This document shows, in pieces, positions 46,627 to 57,060 of a stretch of DNA of 64,000 nt; positions within the stretch are counted from its first letter, which is position 1; every line of letters begins with the position of its first letter. The notes below the pieces were generated by a model. That model saw nothing but the letters and a program-made list of their open reading frames with translations. It was not told the origin of the DNA and made no database searches. Both the position numbers and the translations under genes were made by a program. The stretch covers positions 233,182-297,181 of the forward strand of contig NMRA01000152.1 of assembly GCA_002633005.1 (NCBI GenBank). The letters are read 5' to 3'. The DNA is from Phoronis australis. Its lineage: Eukaryota > Phoronida > Phoronidae.

Positions 46627-48328
46627 GTAAGTATCCCAAGTTAATATCCTTGCTAGAACAACGGAGTCGTCTTAAATAACAGTGCAGGCTACTACTCGAC
46701 ACTATATGAACCGTTCAGTCCACAGCGTAATTATAAACTTAAGCTGTTTGATTGACCTCACGCGCGACCAAGCAGTCTCTGTTATTGTCTTTGGATACAA
46801 TGTATTACTGACTGCTGTCGCACGCGCTGTCACACCATGGTGTATTAAAGAGGTACTATGTGATATTTCTTGGATGAAAAATTTAAAGGTGCGCTATCCC
46901 AAACTCTTTAGTTGAGAAAATGTGGCCACTGTGAATTCGTTCATGTAGTTCCTCGTGATAACATGTAACATGCAAAGCCTGCTTTTCTGAAGCCCAAAAA
47001 CTACCTACTAATTTAAAAAGGGGCATACGCCGCAAATACATAACTTGTATTTTGGCATGGAATGTGGGATGAATTGCACTTTAAATGAAAATGTCTCGAA
47101 TGACATTGCATTTTCAATTTCAATTGTGAAAGTTGGTACTTCGATGCAAGACTTCACATTTTTAAAATTTTTGACAGTAGTCCACTTAACAGACATCTTA
47201 TTTACAACTGACAGTGGCAAATATGTGTGTGATTTTTTTGACATGAATTTTTCAGATTTACAGACATAGTGGCAAAATGGCCAGGCTCCACACATGATTC
47301 GTTCATGTGGGCAAATTGTGGCCTCGAAGAAAAATTCTCGAGAGGCATAATCAGAGATGCCTGGTTACTTGGAGACTCTGGATACCCTCTGAAGCCCTAC
47401 CTAATGACACCTCTAGGTATGGCTAAGGTCAGATTTCAAACCAGACCATTGTTAACAATTTTATATTCCAACAAGCTAGCTGAGCAAGAGCAAGTCATTT
47501 AACAATATAATGTGTAACATTAATTTCTTTCACTCGCAGGAGACCCGCAGACAAGAAATGAAATTCAGTACAATAACAGCCATACAAAGACAAGGCAAGT
47601 TGTTGAGCGGGCACTAGGTGTTGCAAAATCACGATTCAGGTATATTAATTTTTTGAATGCATATCCACATAGAAGATGGCATAGTCAACTTTCATGAAAC
47701 AATTTCAATAGTTCAAACTGACTAACTAAATTTTAGATGAAAAAAGCACATATACAAAGCTCAACTTTCAATATGAAAATTAAAGAATGAACTGTTTTCT
47801 GTTGATGGTTGCACAAGCGCAGTGTCAGTCTTACTGATATTGCGAGACACATCACATTTCATTTAAAAGGACACCTTGAAGTAACAGACAAAATGTTTAG
47901 AATATTACTTAAATTAAATTCTGGCAACATTCAGGTGTTCGGTGTAAACACAGAATAAACACAAGGTGATCATATATATTAACAAACAGTTCTATTATTA
48001 CATCACTAGGTTTTCTTGTTTGTTTAAATAAATCATGAAAACAACATTATTTCATTGCAAATTCTTTTGCAAAAACTGTCCTTGTTTCCTGTAAAACTTC
48101 AGATGCTTGGATCGTAGTGGAGGAGCTTTGCAGTATGCACCAGCGAAGGCATGCCGTATTGTTGTGGCAGCTTTAAAACTGCACAACTTCTGCATAGATC
48201 AAGGTCTTCCAATACCAGACATTGATGGAGTCAATAATGAAGGCCAAGACAACATTGTTGTAAACAACGAGGGGCAAAATACAGCCAATGACATCAGATC
48301 TACCTTGATCAGACATGCATTTCGCTAA
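46103..48328 (+). CDS. HARBI1-like (Harbinger/PIF) DDE nuclease, four exons, intact
   Basis: Exons of 524, 161, 100 and 226 bases join in phase to 336 residues plus TAA. Vertebrate HARBI1 has about 350 residues. Residues 60-97 form a helix-turn-helix (QVSVALRFYATGSF, GVTKSTVSRTI). The three catalytic acids are all present: Asp139 in VGCVDGSLVAI, Asp215 in LLGDSGYPLKPY and Glu251 in VERALGVAKSRFR. Other family motifs are FHAINVQVVAD, WPGSTHDSF and KACRIVVAALKLHNFCI. The C-terminus is Asn/Gln/Asp-rich. Such proteins cut and paste PIF/Harbinger DNA in the nucleus together with a Myb/SANT protein. The array upstream and the convergent partner remnants favour a transposon rather than a domesticated gene. 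No stop or frameshift is present. Confidence 0.9.
47256..47416 (+). CDS. HARBI1-like exon 2
   Basis: Acceptor 'atttttcag', donor CTAG|GTATGG. It codes FTDIVAKWPGSTHDSF through LGDSGYPLKPYLMTPL with catalytic Asp215. Confidence 0.9.
47540..47639 (+). CDS. HARBI1-like exon 3
   Basis: Acceptor 'cactcgcag', donor CAG|GTATAT. It codes DPQTRNEIQYNNSHTKTRQ and VERALGVAKSRF with catalytic Glu251. Confidence 0.9.
48103..48328 (+). CDS. HARBI1-like exon 4
   Basis: Acceptor 'aaacttcag'. It codes CLDRSGGALQYAPAKACRI, the terminal helix LKLHNFCID and a tail with two VNNEGQ copies, then TAA. Confidence 0.9.
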
Positions 48329-48958
48329 CTGTAAGTAAAGTAAAATTGAACTTGCCCTTAAAGCTAGGTTTCATCATCACAATGGGTTTTATCCACATTC
48401 TCTCAAGCTCTATTGTTAGTTAGTGATGCATTTAGTGTAATTAGATTATAAGCCATGCTAGGAATCATTTTTATGCAAACAGCTCAAGGATATTAACCAA
48501 CTTCAAAAATTCATAAATCAAACTACTCTAACCTTGCTGCTGCTCTATTCACATTTTACAGTTTCTATTGTTTTACATGTCCTGAAATAGAAAATCGAAA
48601 ATGGCAGCCAGGACACGTGGGTACTAAAACATGGAATGACTGGGGGTTCAAAGTTTGTGGCTGCCGGGGAGCACCCACCAGGACCTCTAGATTCCTTACA
48701 TCTTAGTGCCCCGAGCAATCTTTACCCAGCATGGACTGGTTCCACCAAAGTTGCCTGGACAATTCATCTGACAGTAGTTCAGGTTCTGACACTCCCTTAT
48801 ATTCTACCAAGGACAATTCACTGTACAACAATCGAGACTTTTGAGTCTCACCCATGTGAACAATTGTGTTTTTGCACAAAGTTAAGTGTATTGCATCTAT
48901 TCGAGAGACATTCTTGCACTTGTAACCCTTTAATTTGTATTACTGGTACTTTATTCAA
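48329..48958. other. Spacer between convergent Harbinger genes
   Basis: A 110-codon plus frame (48636-48968) has no recognisable domain. No polyadenylation signal stands out. Nothing else seen. Confidence 0.4.
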
Positions 48959-51122
48959 TCACTGGTGAGAGGGAGAATGGTAATATTTTCTCCTGCAAAT
49001 ATCTCTTATTAACTTGTTCTGTTCTTTTATTTCTTGTATAAGTTCATTTTGTAGCCTGTTGCTTTCTTTTACCTCCTTCAGATGTAGTTCTGCTAACTCC
49101 AGCTTTCTTTTCTTCATGATTAGATATTGTTTTTCAAAATCATCTACAAGTAAAAAATTACACCTACGTTGCATTTAAATTTACTTTAAAATTTCATTTA
49201 CAAGAAATAGAAACACAAGTGAAGTGAAAAGACTATAGAAAGAATGTAACTTTTTGAAATAGGGGATGTCTCTGGTTGCCATAGTTTTTATATATTACAA
49301 GCACTTCAGACTAGCAGTTAAACATCTGAGGTGCGATTGACAATGTCACAAAAAAACAACCACTGCCTGTTAGGCAATGTCCTCCACTTCTTTGTGCTCT
49401 TGATCTCTTCACTGGACCTATGAATCAAACAATATGACTGATTATATTATTTTTTCTCTCGCACCAATAAATATCTCTTTCCTGAACGCAGCCAGGGCTG
49501 ATTAGTTAATTACATCTGAATGGTAAAAGAACATAGAAATGTCACTATTGTCCCTGTAAACGTTAAGAACAAATGTTGTTAAGATTGTTTTACTTACTTG
49601 CAGGAGCTGCAGCAATCAATCCCGGTAACGCAACAGTGTCCATGTTATCTTCACAGACTGAAATAACAAAATGTTAATAACGATTTAAGTAAATATAGTT
49701 AACACACAGTTTGTTGGTCACAATAATTTTACTTTGAGAACTTTTGAAGTTTTTGAAATTTAAACATTAATTTTTATTTCAGCTTCTGTGGAGAACACTT
49801 ATTGTATGCACAAATATGTCCATTTAAAAATAGGAATTTCCACTGTGGAGCAGAAAGCCTTCATGTCTGAAAATTTAAAAAAAAATTTCTTCATCCGGAT
49901 TTAGAGAAACTTTGCATAAAAATAAAATCACCATGATATAAATATTTATTAATGTACAAGTAATGCAGACATTTCTCCAATAGATTTCATCCTAATGGCA
50001 GATATTCAACTTTGAAGCAAGAGTAGTGGAACCCTGGGTGCAGAAAAATGTGAAACATTTTGGATAAAAAACGGAATCAGTGGAATTTGACATTTTAAAA
50101 TGGAAACATTTATACTGGGTGTCGTAGCATGTGCATACCCAGCCTAAAAATAGGGGGCATGTGTAGTGTTGAAATTCGTGTGTAGACATGTTGAGAACAT
50201 CCAGATTACATCACCACCTGTGATTTTGGCTAGATTTTTTAGTTGCAAGTCAGCTAATGAACTTTACCCATTCATAGAGTGATCACTTTCACTAAACAAG
50301 TGAAACAGAATGCGGATAAACCTGTTGGGTTGACTTGATGGCACCGACAGTGGATGAAGAAATGATTTTTGTTAATATTTAAACATACATTTACACAACA
50401 TTAAGAACATACTAGTATTTTCGATTTTGCATTTTGAAAATTGACTCCAGGCCATGATGCTTAGAGGTTGAGCTATTTCATTGTTATTGAAATCACTTAC
50501 TGTTCGTGTGAAAAGTGCCCTCTTGAGGTGCCATTGCTAGTGCCTGGGATTCTCAGTTACTGGGCTCGGCTAAAATGAAAGGGTTTGTAACCTGTAATTC
50601 ACTAACTCAGTTTCAATTTGGCTTCTATATGATGTAAAGAATTACGGAAAAGTGTCAGTTCCCTGAGATCACACAAGGCATCAACAAGTATAGATGGAAA
50701 CCAAAAGCCATGGCTTCTACTGTTATTTGTCAAGGTATATTTATTGAATAGTGTGATGTTGTTTCTGAAGACATACACTTTGCTAAAATCAAATGATGGC
50801 ATCCATCATGTTCTCACATTTCTTCAGTATTTCAGACAACTCAAGTATTGTTTCAGTGTTTTGTACATCTGCACAGTGCATATACTTTAGGTATGTATAC
50901 GGCATATTTGGTAAACATGTTTGTCATGGTTGGTGCAATGACTTATTGTTAACTAATCAATTAAACAATATACCTATGATACAGACAGTTTGTTTGCATT
51001 GCAAGTGTTTCACCATTCACATGTACTAAATTGATATTGCACATTTAGTACTTGCGAGATTCACTAGTGTCAATACCGCCAACAACACCGGCCACAGCTG
51101 TTTCCCCTATTAAATTTATAAC
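48959..51122 (-). pseudogene. C-terminal part of a Harbinger Myb/SANT-like partner protein
   Basis: Four minus-strand exons (51122-51065, 50569-50501, 49657-49598, 49143-48959) with GT-AG sites join in one phase. They read VINLIGETAVAGVVGGIDT, then TEPSN-stop-ESQALAMAPQEG, then CEDNMDTVALPGL, then a charged coiled coil (FEKQYLIMKKRKLELAELH, ESNRLQNELIQEIKEQNK) ending HSPSHQ. A GG(I/M)D-type linker followed by a Lys/Glu coiled coil is usual downstream of the SANT domain in NAIF1/MSANTD-like and Harbinger partner proteins. Arrangement opposite to the transposase is also common. One in-frame TGA interrupts the second exon, and no SANT domain is seen upstream, where a hAT-like element lies. The partner is therefore probably dead. 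Family assignment is inferred from architecture, not from the missing DNA-binding domain. Confidence 0.5.
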
Positions 51123-51409
51123 CTATATGAAAATGAAACATTAAAGCTTATTGATTGACATACATTGTAATCATTCAGAACTATGTAATGCTCATTCTTA
51201 TGTAAATTTAATAACCATTGTCCAAGGTATGCTCTTCATATACATGTAGAAAAAAAATTGTCGCCTGATTCTTCAAGCCTTATTTGACGGTCACGTTAAA
51301 CATAATTCAAATTCCTACCAAAGGCTTACCAACAAAATCGCTATAATTAAACTAAAGTTACCATTTATGTAAACAGAAAAGGCTTGAAACTTTATTGATA
51401 TACCTGATC

Positions 51410-52409
51410 CAGTGGCGGATCTACGTTTTCAGCAAGGGGGGGTTTAGGATCATTCCCGCCAAGGTCGAATCGTAGGCGCGTGGCACCGAGCGGGGGGAGG
51501 TCGGGAGGGGGGTTTCCCCTCCTGTGTAAGATATTTTTGTTTTTGTAGCCAAATAGTGAAATTTCCATGCATCCTGGTAAGTTTCTGGCACTTAACTCTT
51601 GATTTCGTCACATGAACTTGGCACATAAGTTTTGTGAAACCATATTGTGCACATCTGGGTATGAGTCACGCCACCAGGACAAATTTTTGTTGGAAATCCG
51701 GCTTACACACACCTTTTTAGCATACGAAAAGCCGTATACGAAAAAGTGTGGTGTGTATACAGGGGTTTAGACAATTTCCAAATATTCAAGAGCATAATTC
51801 AAGGAGCACCGACGGGGCGTAAAAACTTGAATATCAGATGATCGCGTAACAGCAGCCTCAAGTTGTTTAAGAACGAAGACCTGTACTGTTAGTCCGGAAA
51901 TAGACATGTGTTCTGTATCGTTACGAGAAAAACTGGCGAACGATGGTGCTCTCAACTCATAGTCTATTATTAAAAGCGACAATAAATAATTAGGTATCAC
52001 TTTATTAAGCTGAATCACGTTGACAACAATTGAAAAACGTCAAATCTATCGGGAAACAAATCATCTGAAAACAGTTTCACGAAATCAAAACATCCTGTGC
52101 ACAGTGGTGAAAAGATACACTGGACTAGTTTGCAGAAGGACCAGATGTACACTGAGAGAACACAAAAAGCTGACCTGGTCCGTCACGAGACCAAGAGTAC
52201 ATCTGTGCTTATTATCCCTATAAAAATAGTCGATCTGTCGCGGGACCAAACAGTACTGGCTGAAATAGTTTTACAAAGCACACTTTGGTAAGAAAATCAC
52301 AAGACTACTTCGCCGAGGGACCAGAAGTACACTGAAACTCAACATCTACACAAATCAAGCTGGCCTGGTCCGTCGCGAGACCTAAAGTGTACTATGCAAA
52401 AAATTTTGA
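51410..52409. mobile_element. hAT-like element 3' tail (copy B of the 1-kb repeat)
   Basis: It begins CAGTGGCGGATCTAC with a G-rich tract and follows copy A (645-1690) closely for a kilobase. One difference is a loss of about 38 bases near 51597. It lacks the right-hand inverted end of copy A and instead runs into the transposase-like fragment at 52443-52850. Together they look like the 3' end of a longer hAT element encoded on the minus strand. Confidence 0.65.
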
Positions 52410-52442
52410 ATTGAAAACATCTCTCTAAAATTTTAATCCCCA

Positions 52443-52850
52443 GTGGTTACTCATGCGTTAGTCCTAGCTATCCTTCTGTTGTCCAGACTGCCGAGGAATT
52501 TGTATATCGGATCCAATGATTTGCTCGTCTTGGAACCATTCTACCCAGATATCTTCGATGTTTGTTCCCAACGCTTGCACTTCGTCAACTGCTGTGTCAA
52601 TGAGCTGGTAAGGCTCTACAATGTCAGCATCTCGTTTCACAGCTCAGTTGACACTAAGACCCTTGAGGTTGCCAAGTCCATTCAAAAACTTACATGCGCA
52701 ACTAAATTTGATCGGTTCATCATGGACTACTTCAAACCTCGACGAAGCATCCCATAACCTATTTGCATCTCTTGCAATTTTCGAAATAAACGTCCCAATG
52801 TCTGAACGCTTGATACCCGAAGTACTAATATCAAATAAATGCACATGAGC
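52443..52850 (-). pseudogene. hAT-superfamily transposase fragment
   Basis: The minus strand reads CKFLNGLGNLKGLSVN, a stop, then AVKRDADIVEPYQLIDTAVD, EVQALGTNIEDIWVEWF and IQIPRQSGQQ, then stops. The pattern (LQ..DI..A...I..T...L, then W...., then (I/V)xxPR) is that found before the dimerisation region of hAT-like transposases with DUF4371-type cores. Upstream, FISKIARDANRLWDASSRF may belong to the same protein. It has an internal TGA and lacks both ends. The match is by pattern only. Confidence 0.45.
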
Positions 52851-53393
52851 ATGAGCGTTTCATCGGGTGAGCCTTTCTGCGGAAATTCCCAGTATAGAAG
52901 ACGGCAGTGTGCTTATTGCAGGTAGACATACGGTAGGTGTNAGGCAAACACCATTCATTCAGAATCAATGATGCTGTTTCATTTATTAACAGTAGGTGTC
53001 GCTGTAATCTTGAGTTGAACTAACATGGCGGTGTACACCGGGAAATAGTGCCAACTGAAATTCAACGATAAAATATGGAGGAAACGCGGTTGGGGATCAA
53101 TTTATATATTTTTGGAAAGATGACGGCGCAAGGAATCGAACGATACCAAAATCATATCTCTGAGTCATTGTCGTCATATTGTAAACAATTACCAGGCGTT
53201 CTTTGCCTCTCATCGTCCCCAATACACTATGTGTCACACTAAAAGGTCCGACACTCAATGTCATAGACCTACGCACATGATTTTGATACGATTCGAATCC
53301 TTGTATTCACCTCCTTCTAGTCTGTTGTAGATGTGCTTCCGTTGAATTATATGAGCCTCTGTTAGCTACTCGCTAACGGCAATTGCCTATTAG
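52851..53393. other. No gene recognised
   Basis: A single N lies at 52941. Short inverted 'gttagctactcgctaac' sequence occurs near 53361-53377. Nothing else is supported. Confidence 0.45.
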
Positions 53394-53625
53394 CGTAGGG
53401 ACGTGACAAAGTCTTGTCTAAACGCTGATTGGCTTTTCCCAGATATTGCGTAATGGCGATTATCGATAAGANGCACCAAATATATCATGGTGACAAGGCC
53501 AAAGGCAAGAAGGCCCGTGGCCGTGGTCTTGATGAGTGAGTTTAATACAGTGCTAGGGACGTGACAAAGTCTTATCTCAACGCTGATTGGCTTTTCCCAG
53601 ATGTTGCGTAATGGCGATTATCGAC
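53394..53625. repeat. Direct repeat around N at 53472
   Basis: About 74 bases, starting GGGACGTGACAAAGTCTT and ending GCGTAATGGCGATTATCGA, occur at 53398-53467 and again at 53555-53625 with a few changes. The N and a coding-like segment lie between. Confidence 0.7.
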
Positions 53626-53730
53626 TAGACAGCCATTGTTTTACGGTGGCTATAGTATTTCCACTCTCTCTCCTCCAGAAACCAAGAAATCGGGGAACCA
53701 CATTATTGATGACGTAGACCGTAAATTCTT
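53473..53730 (+). CDS. Unidentified gene, last two coding exons (partial)
   Basis: Immediately after the N, the frame reads HQIYHGDKAKGKKARGRGLD up to a GATGA|GTGAGT donor (about 53536). A second exon (53686-53730) follows a strong polypyrimidine acceptor, 'ctctctcctccag', and joins in frame to give ETKKSGNHIIDDVDRKFF and TGA. The segment is very basic, then acidic, and I do not recognise the protein. The upstream exon boundary is hidden by the N, so the true gene may lie elsewhere and this piece may be misplaced. The second coding exon of 45 bases is short, and chance splicing cannot be excluded. Confidence 0.4.
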
Positions 53731-54022
53731 CTGAGCATACGTCATTTTCTTTGTTGAATTTTCATTCTTGTCAAAGCATGTCACTGGTGAGAAGTTGGGG
53801 GAATTTTTTGCTCCTGTTTGACTGCTTGTATTTTGAAAGGTAAGTTATTTTTTCTTATGAAATGTGTTCTTTATTCTTATTTTATATCTTTTGCAACTGC
53901 TCACCAAATTTCAATTCAATCAAATGACCGTATCATGGTCTGCTAACTCTGTAAAAATTAAGACCCGAGGGAGGCATTCTCGCCAACCAGCCATAACGGA
54001 CCAGTGTATCGGCATTGCCGTT

Positions 54023-54486
54023 TATGGTTAACAATTGCTCTTAAATTAGGTAGATTGACTAGTTTATGTAAATTAATAGCAGAATTGATCAATTTGGATG
54101 AAGTTCCATACATTTTCATGTGTAGTTTTTGTATATCAATGTCGGACTTTGTAAGGTGTAGTATAGGTAATCTTGGGCCGGCGAATTTTGGTCACGTGAT
54201 CAAATCCCAGAGATTTGATTGGCTCAAAACCTGAATTCTTTGATAATGTTGAANGTTTATGGTTAACAATTGCTCTTAAATTAGGTAGATTGACTAGTTT
54301 ATGTAAATTAATAGCAGAATTGATCAATTTGAATGAAGTTCCATACATTTTCATGTGTAGTTTTTGTAAATCAATGACTTTATAAGGTGTAGTATAGGTA
54401 ATCTTGGTCCGGCGAATTTTGGTCACGTGATCAAATCCCAGAGATTTGATTGGCTCAAAACCTGAATTCTTTGATAATGTTGAAGT
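54023..54486. repeat. 230-bp direct duplication around N at 54254
   Basis: 54023-54253 (from 'gtttatggttaac' to 'gataatgttgaa') recurs as 54255-54486 with a few substitutions and one 9-base indel. The N is exactly at the junction. Probably two haplotypes of the same locus placed in series. Confidence 0.85.
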
Positions 54487-55045
54487 GTTATTTTGGCTAT
54501 CATTTTCTTCACAATATTGCCATGATTTACTGTTTTTTATGAAATAAAACCACAGTTTGTCAACTCCATATGACAGTAGTGTTTTTGTTGATTTTTTCAT
54601 TGAATAACATAGAATGATTTTCTAATCAAACAGGTTAAAATTTTTTTTCAGTTTGGGACAAGAATAGCTTGCTGATATTGTTGTTCTTTCAAAAGTTAAG
54701 TTGGTGCCTGGAAAGTCATTGAGTAGGTACATCGATTCTTTTACCTTCTTGAGGTATTTGACAAAATATAATTCCACTGTCCTGACATGATATTGTGTCC
54801 ACAACTGGAGAATTTACATTTGTAGTTTTCAAGTTCTTGAAGTACACTTATTAAGGAAAGGAACTGCTCAATTTTTTGAAAAATGATCAATCAATGCATT
54901 TTGTGAACACAAAATGCCTCATAAAAATCAGTGTAAAAAATTCAAACTTTAGTTTTAGGGTTCGTAGTGAGTGTCTAATAGTAATTACAGGACAAGGCAG
55001 TCTGAATCATTTGGTGTACAACAAATATATTATGACGTACTGTAC
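54487..55045. other. No gene recognised
   Basis: AT-rich, short chance frames only. Confidence 0.45.
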
Positions 55046-55920
55046 ATTGGTATGTTAATTTTCTTACATGTCTTTTTATATTTTCAGAATGCCTCCAAAA
55101 AAGTTGTAAGCTCCATCTCAATCTGGCAAAGCGAGACAGTTCCTGCAAGAGAACTTCAATTCTGTTCCCAGTGAAAACATGAAAAATGGANATTGGTATG
55201 TTAATTTTCTTACATGTCTTTTTTATATTTTCAGAATGCCTCCAAAAAAGTTGTCAGCTCCATCTCGACCTGGCAAAGCGAGACAGTTTCTGCAAGAGAA
55301 CTTCAACTCTGTTCCCAGTGAATACATGGAAAATGGTCATGCCCTCTGTGTTCTTACAGTGCAACAAATCACTGACTGAGATAGTGTCAACTTTAAAGCG
55401 TGAACTTATTGGTAATTGGAAAATGATTAGAAGCAATATATCAACTCGCTGGTGAATAGGTCACTAAAGAGTATCAATCAGTTTCAAATGAAAGAAGCAT
55501 GCCCCAGTTTAAAGTGTGCGAAGAGTTGTTTCCTCTTGTTCCTGAACCCAGTGAAGAACCTGTGTCTTGCGCGGTTGCTGACCCTCACCATGAACCTGTA
55601 TTTCCTGAGCTGACACAACCAGAGCTTGAAGCTGGCCCTTCAGTTGAATCAGAGCCATCCACCTCAACACCATCCTCTAAGCAAGAAGCCCTAACACCAG
55701 GAAACAAAAACTAAAGAGACGGCTACAGTATGTTTCGAAGGAAAAGAAAATCATTCATGACCTCAAGTCTTCACTGAAGTCTGCAAAAGCATGTCAGATC
55801 AAACATTTGACACAGCAGATAAAGCGCNAAAAGAAAAGCATTCATGATCTCAAGTCTTCACTGGAGTCTGCAAAAGCATGTCAGATCAAACATTTGACAC
55901 AGCAGGTAAAGCGCCAGAAA
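55046..55920 (+). pseudogene. Transposon-like coding remnant, duplicated at two Ns
   Basis: After an acceptor-like 'tatattttcag', a frame starts MPPKKLSAPSRPGKARQFLQ (55233) and stops after 47 codons. A diverged copy before the N at 55191 stops at codon 6. Further on, in other frames, are a Pro/Glu-rich segment (FPLVPEPSEEP, 55499-55714) and a basic coiled-coil-like stretch (KKIIHDLKSSLKSAKACQIK) that is itself repeated across the N at 55828. The order (basic start, acidic Pro-rich linker, Lys-rich coiled coil) is like transposon-encoded DNA-binding proteins, but no known domain is intact. Frameshifts separate the parts. Confidence 0.4.
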
Positions 55921-55959
55921 GTTACCACTGAACAAAAGAAAAAAGGAATCGGTTTGTGT

Positions 55960-56165
55960 GCCCCCAAGGGCAACTTTTTTGTGTGTTTTTCTTGTGTATC
56001 TTTAGAGTTCATTGATGGATTTTCATGAAACTTGGTACATAGGTTTCTATTAAGGAGACTGCAATGCATTCCCATTTTCAGACATATTTGATGTATTCTG
56101 CATTACCTAAATTTTCTAGTGCATTTGCTCCATCCGCATTGCACCCCCTAGTGGGATTAAAATAA
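55960..56165. repeat. Dispersed repeat fragment (same family as 31290-32660)
   Basis: It contains 'gatggattttcatgaaacttgg', 'gtttctattaa', 'cattcccattttcagac' and 'gcaccccctagtggg'-type motifs shared with the intron 9 repeat. Non-coding. Confidence 0.6.
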
Positions 56166-56352
56166 CGACGATCCTTTGTATCTGTGCGATGCACTTAGTG
56201 TGCCCCTGTATTTGTTACAGATGGACTTTTGAACCTCTGGGTAGTCTTGTCGCCAGTCAAGCAAAAATTTGTTCTTAAAGTTGAACGAATCTCGTTTTGG
56301 TTTCATTTGTCTTGTAAAATTGTATTACTACAACTACTTTGCTGTTATGGGT

Positions 56353-56600
56353 GGCAGCCATCTTGGCAGCCATTTTGTACAAAATAAACATGTATGTATA
56401 ACACAATTGTATGATATCCTTGCAGTTCATAAAAACACCTTTAATATTGACGTGTACATCATGGTTGCCGAGTNGCAGCCATCTTGGCAGCCATTTTGTA
56501 CAAAATAAACATGTATGCATAACACAATTGTATGATATCCTTGCAGTTCATAAAAACACCTGTAATATTGACTTATGCATCATGGTTGCTGAATCAATCT
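56353..56600. repeat. 120-bp direct duplication around N at 56474
   Basis: The segment with GGCAGCCATCTTGGCAGCC and 'tgtacaaaataaacatgtatg' occurs on both sides of the N with about 95% identity. Within it, GGCAGCCAT(C/T)TTGGC is repeated, and related pieces continue to 56650. A further 27-base tandem pair, 'tatattacaccatatagttcgttaa', lies at 56731-56783. Confidence 0.8.
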
Positions 56601-56980
56601 TCTGGTGGTCGTTAATGCAGTAATGTTGGCAGCCATTTTGGCAGCTATTGCAGAAATGTTGTAAATATTACCTAAACATGTTTTTCATCATTCTCTTCAA
56701 AAAAGCAATGAAAAAACCTATCATTTGATATATTACACCATATAGTTCGTTAATGGTATATTACACCATATAGTTCGTTAACGTAAAATAAGACGTTTTG
56801 CAGTCGTAATGGTGGCCATATTGTCCGCCATTTTGGAATTTGGAATTTTTTGTTGTCTTAAAAATGTCTCTCACTAGGTAAATGTCATATCCTGAAATTT
56901 TTACGTTGTTATTAAAAGTATTGAGGAAGTTATTGTGAAAAAACTAATTTTGGGTCACATATACACGCATTCATTTACNC

Positions 56981-57060
56981 AAACTTAAGATTTGTCTTAA
57001 AATTGACTTAAGTTTAAGATTTGTCTTAGCTAAGTCAGTTTTGTTGGAACGGGCCCCTTG
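56981..57060 (-). mobile_element. Harbinger right end
   Basis: Read inversely it is GGGGCCCGTTCCAACAAAAC followed by TGACTTAGCTAAGACAAATC and further CTTAAG-type motifs. This matches the left end at 45911-46096 in order and sequence. If the two belong together, the element spans about 11.1 kb, including later insertions. A related short element could equally have supplied this end. Confidence 0.6.

Noticed and set aside
50602-50802. Minus-strand frame as the missing SANT domain of the Harbinger partner
   Set aside because: It lacks the conserved Trp pattern of a SANT/Myb repeat and does not join in phase to the exons found.
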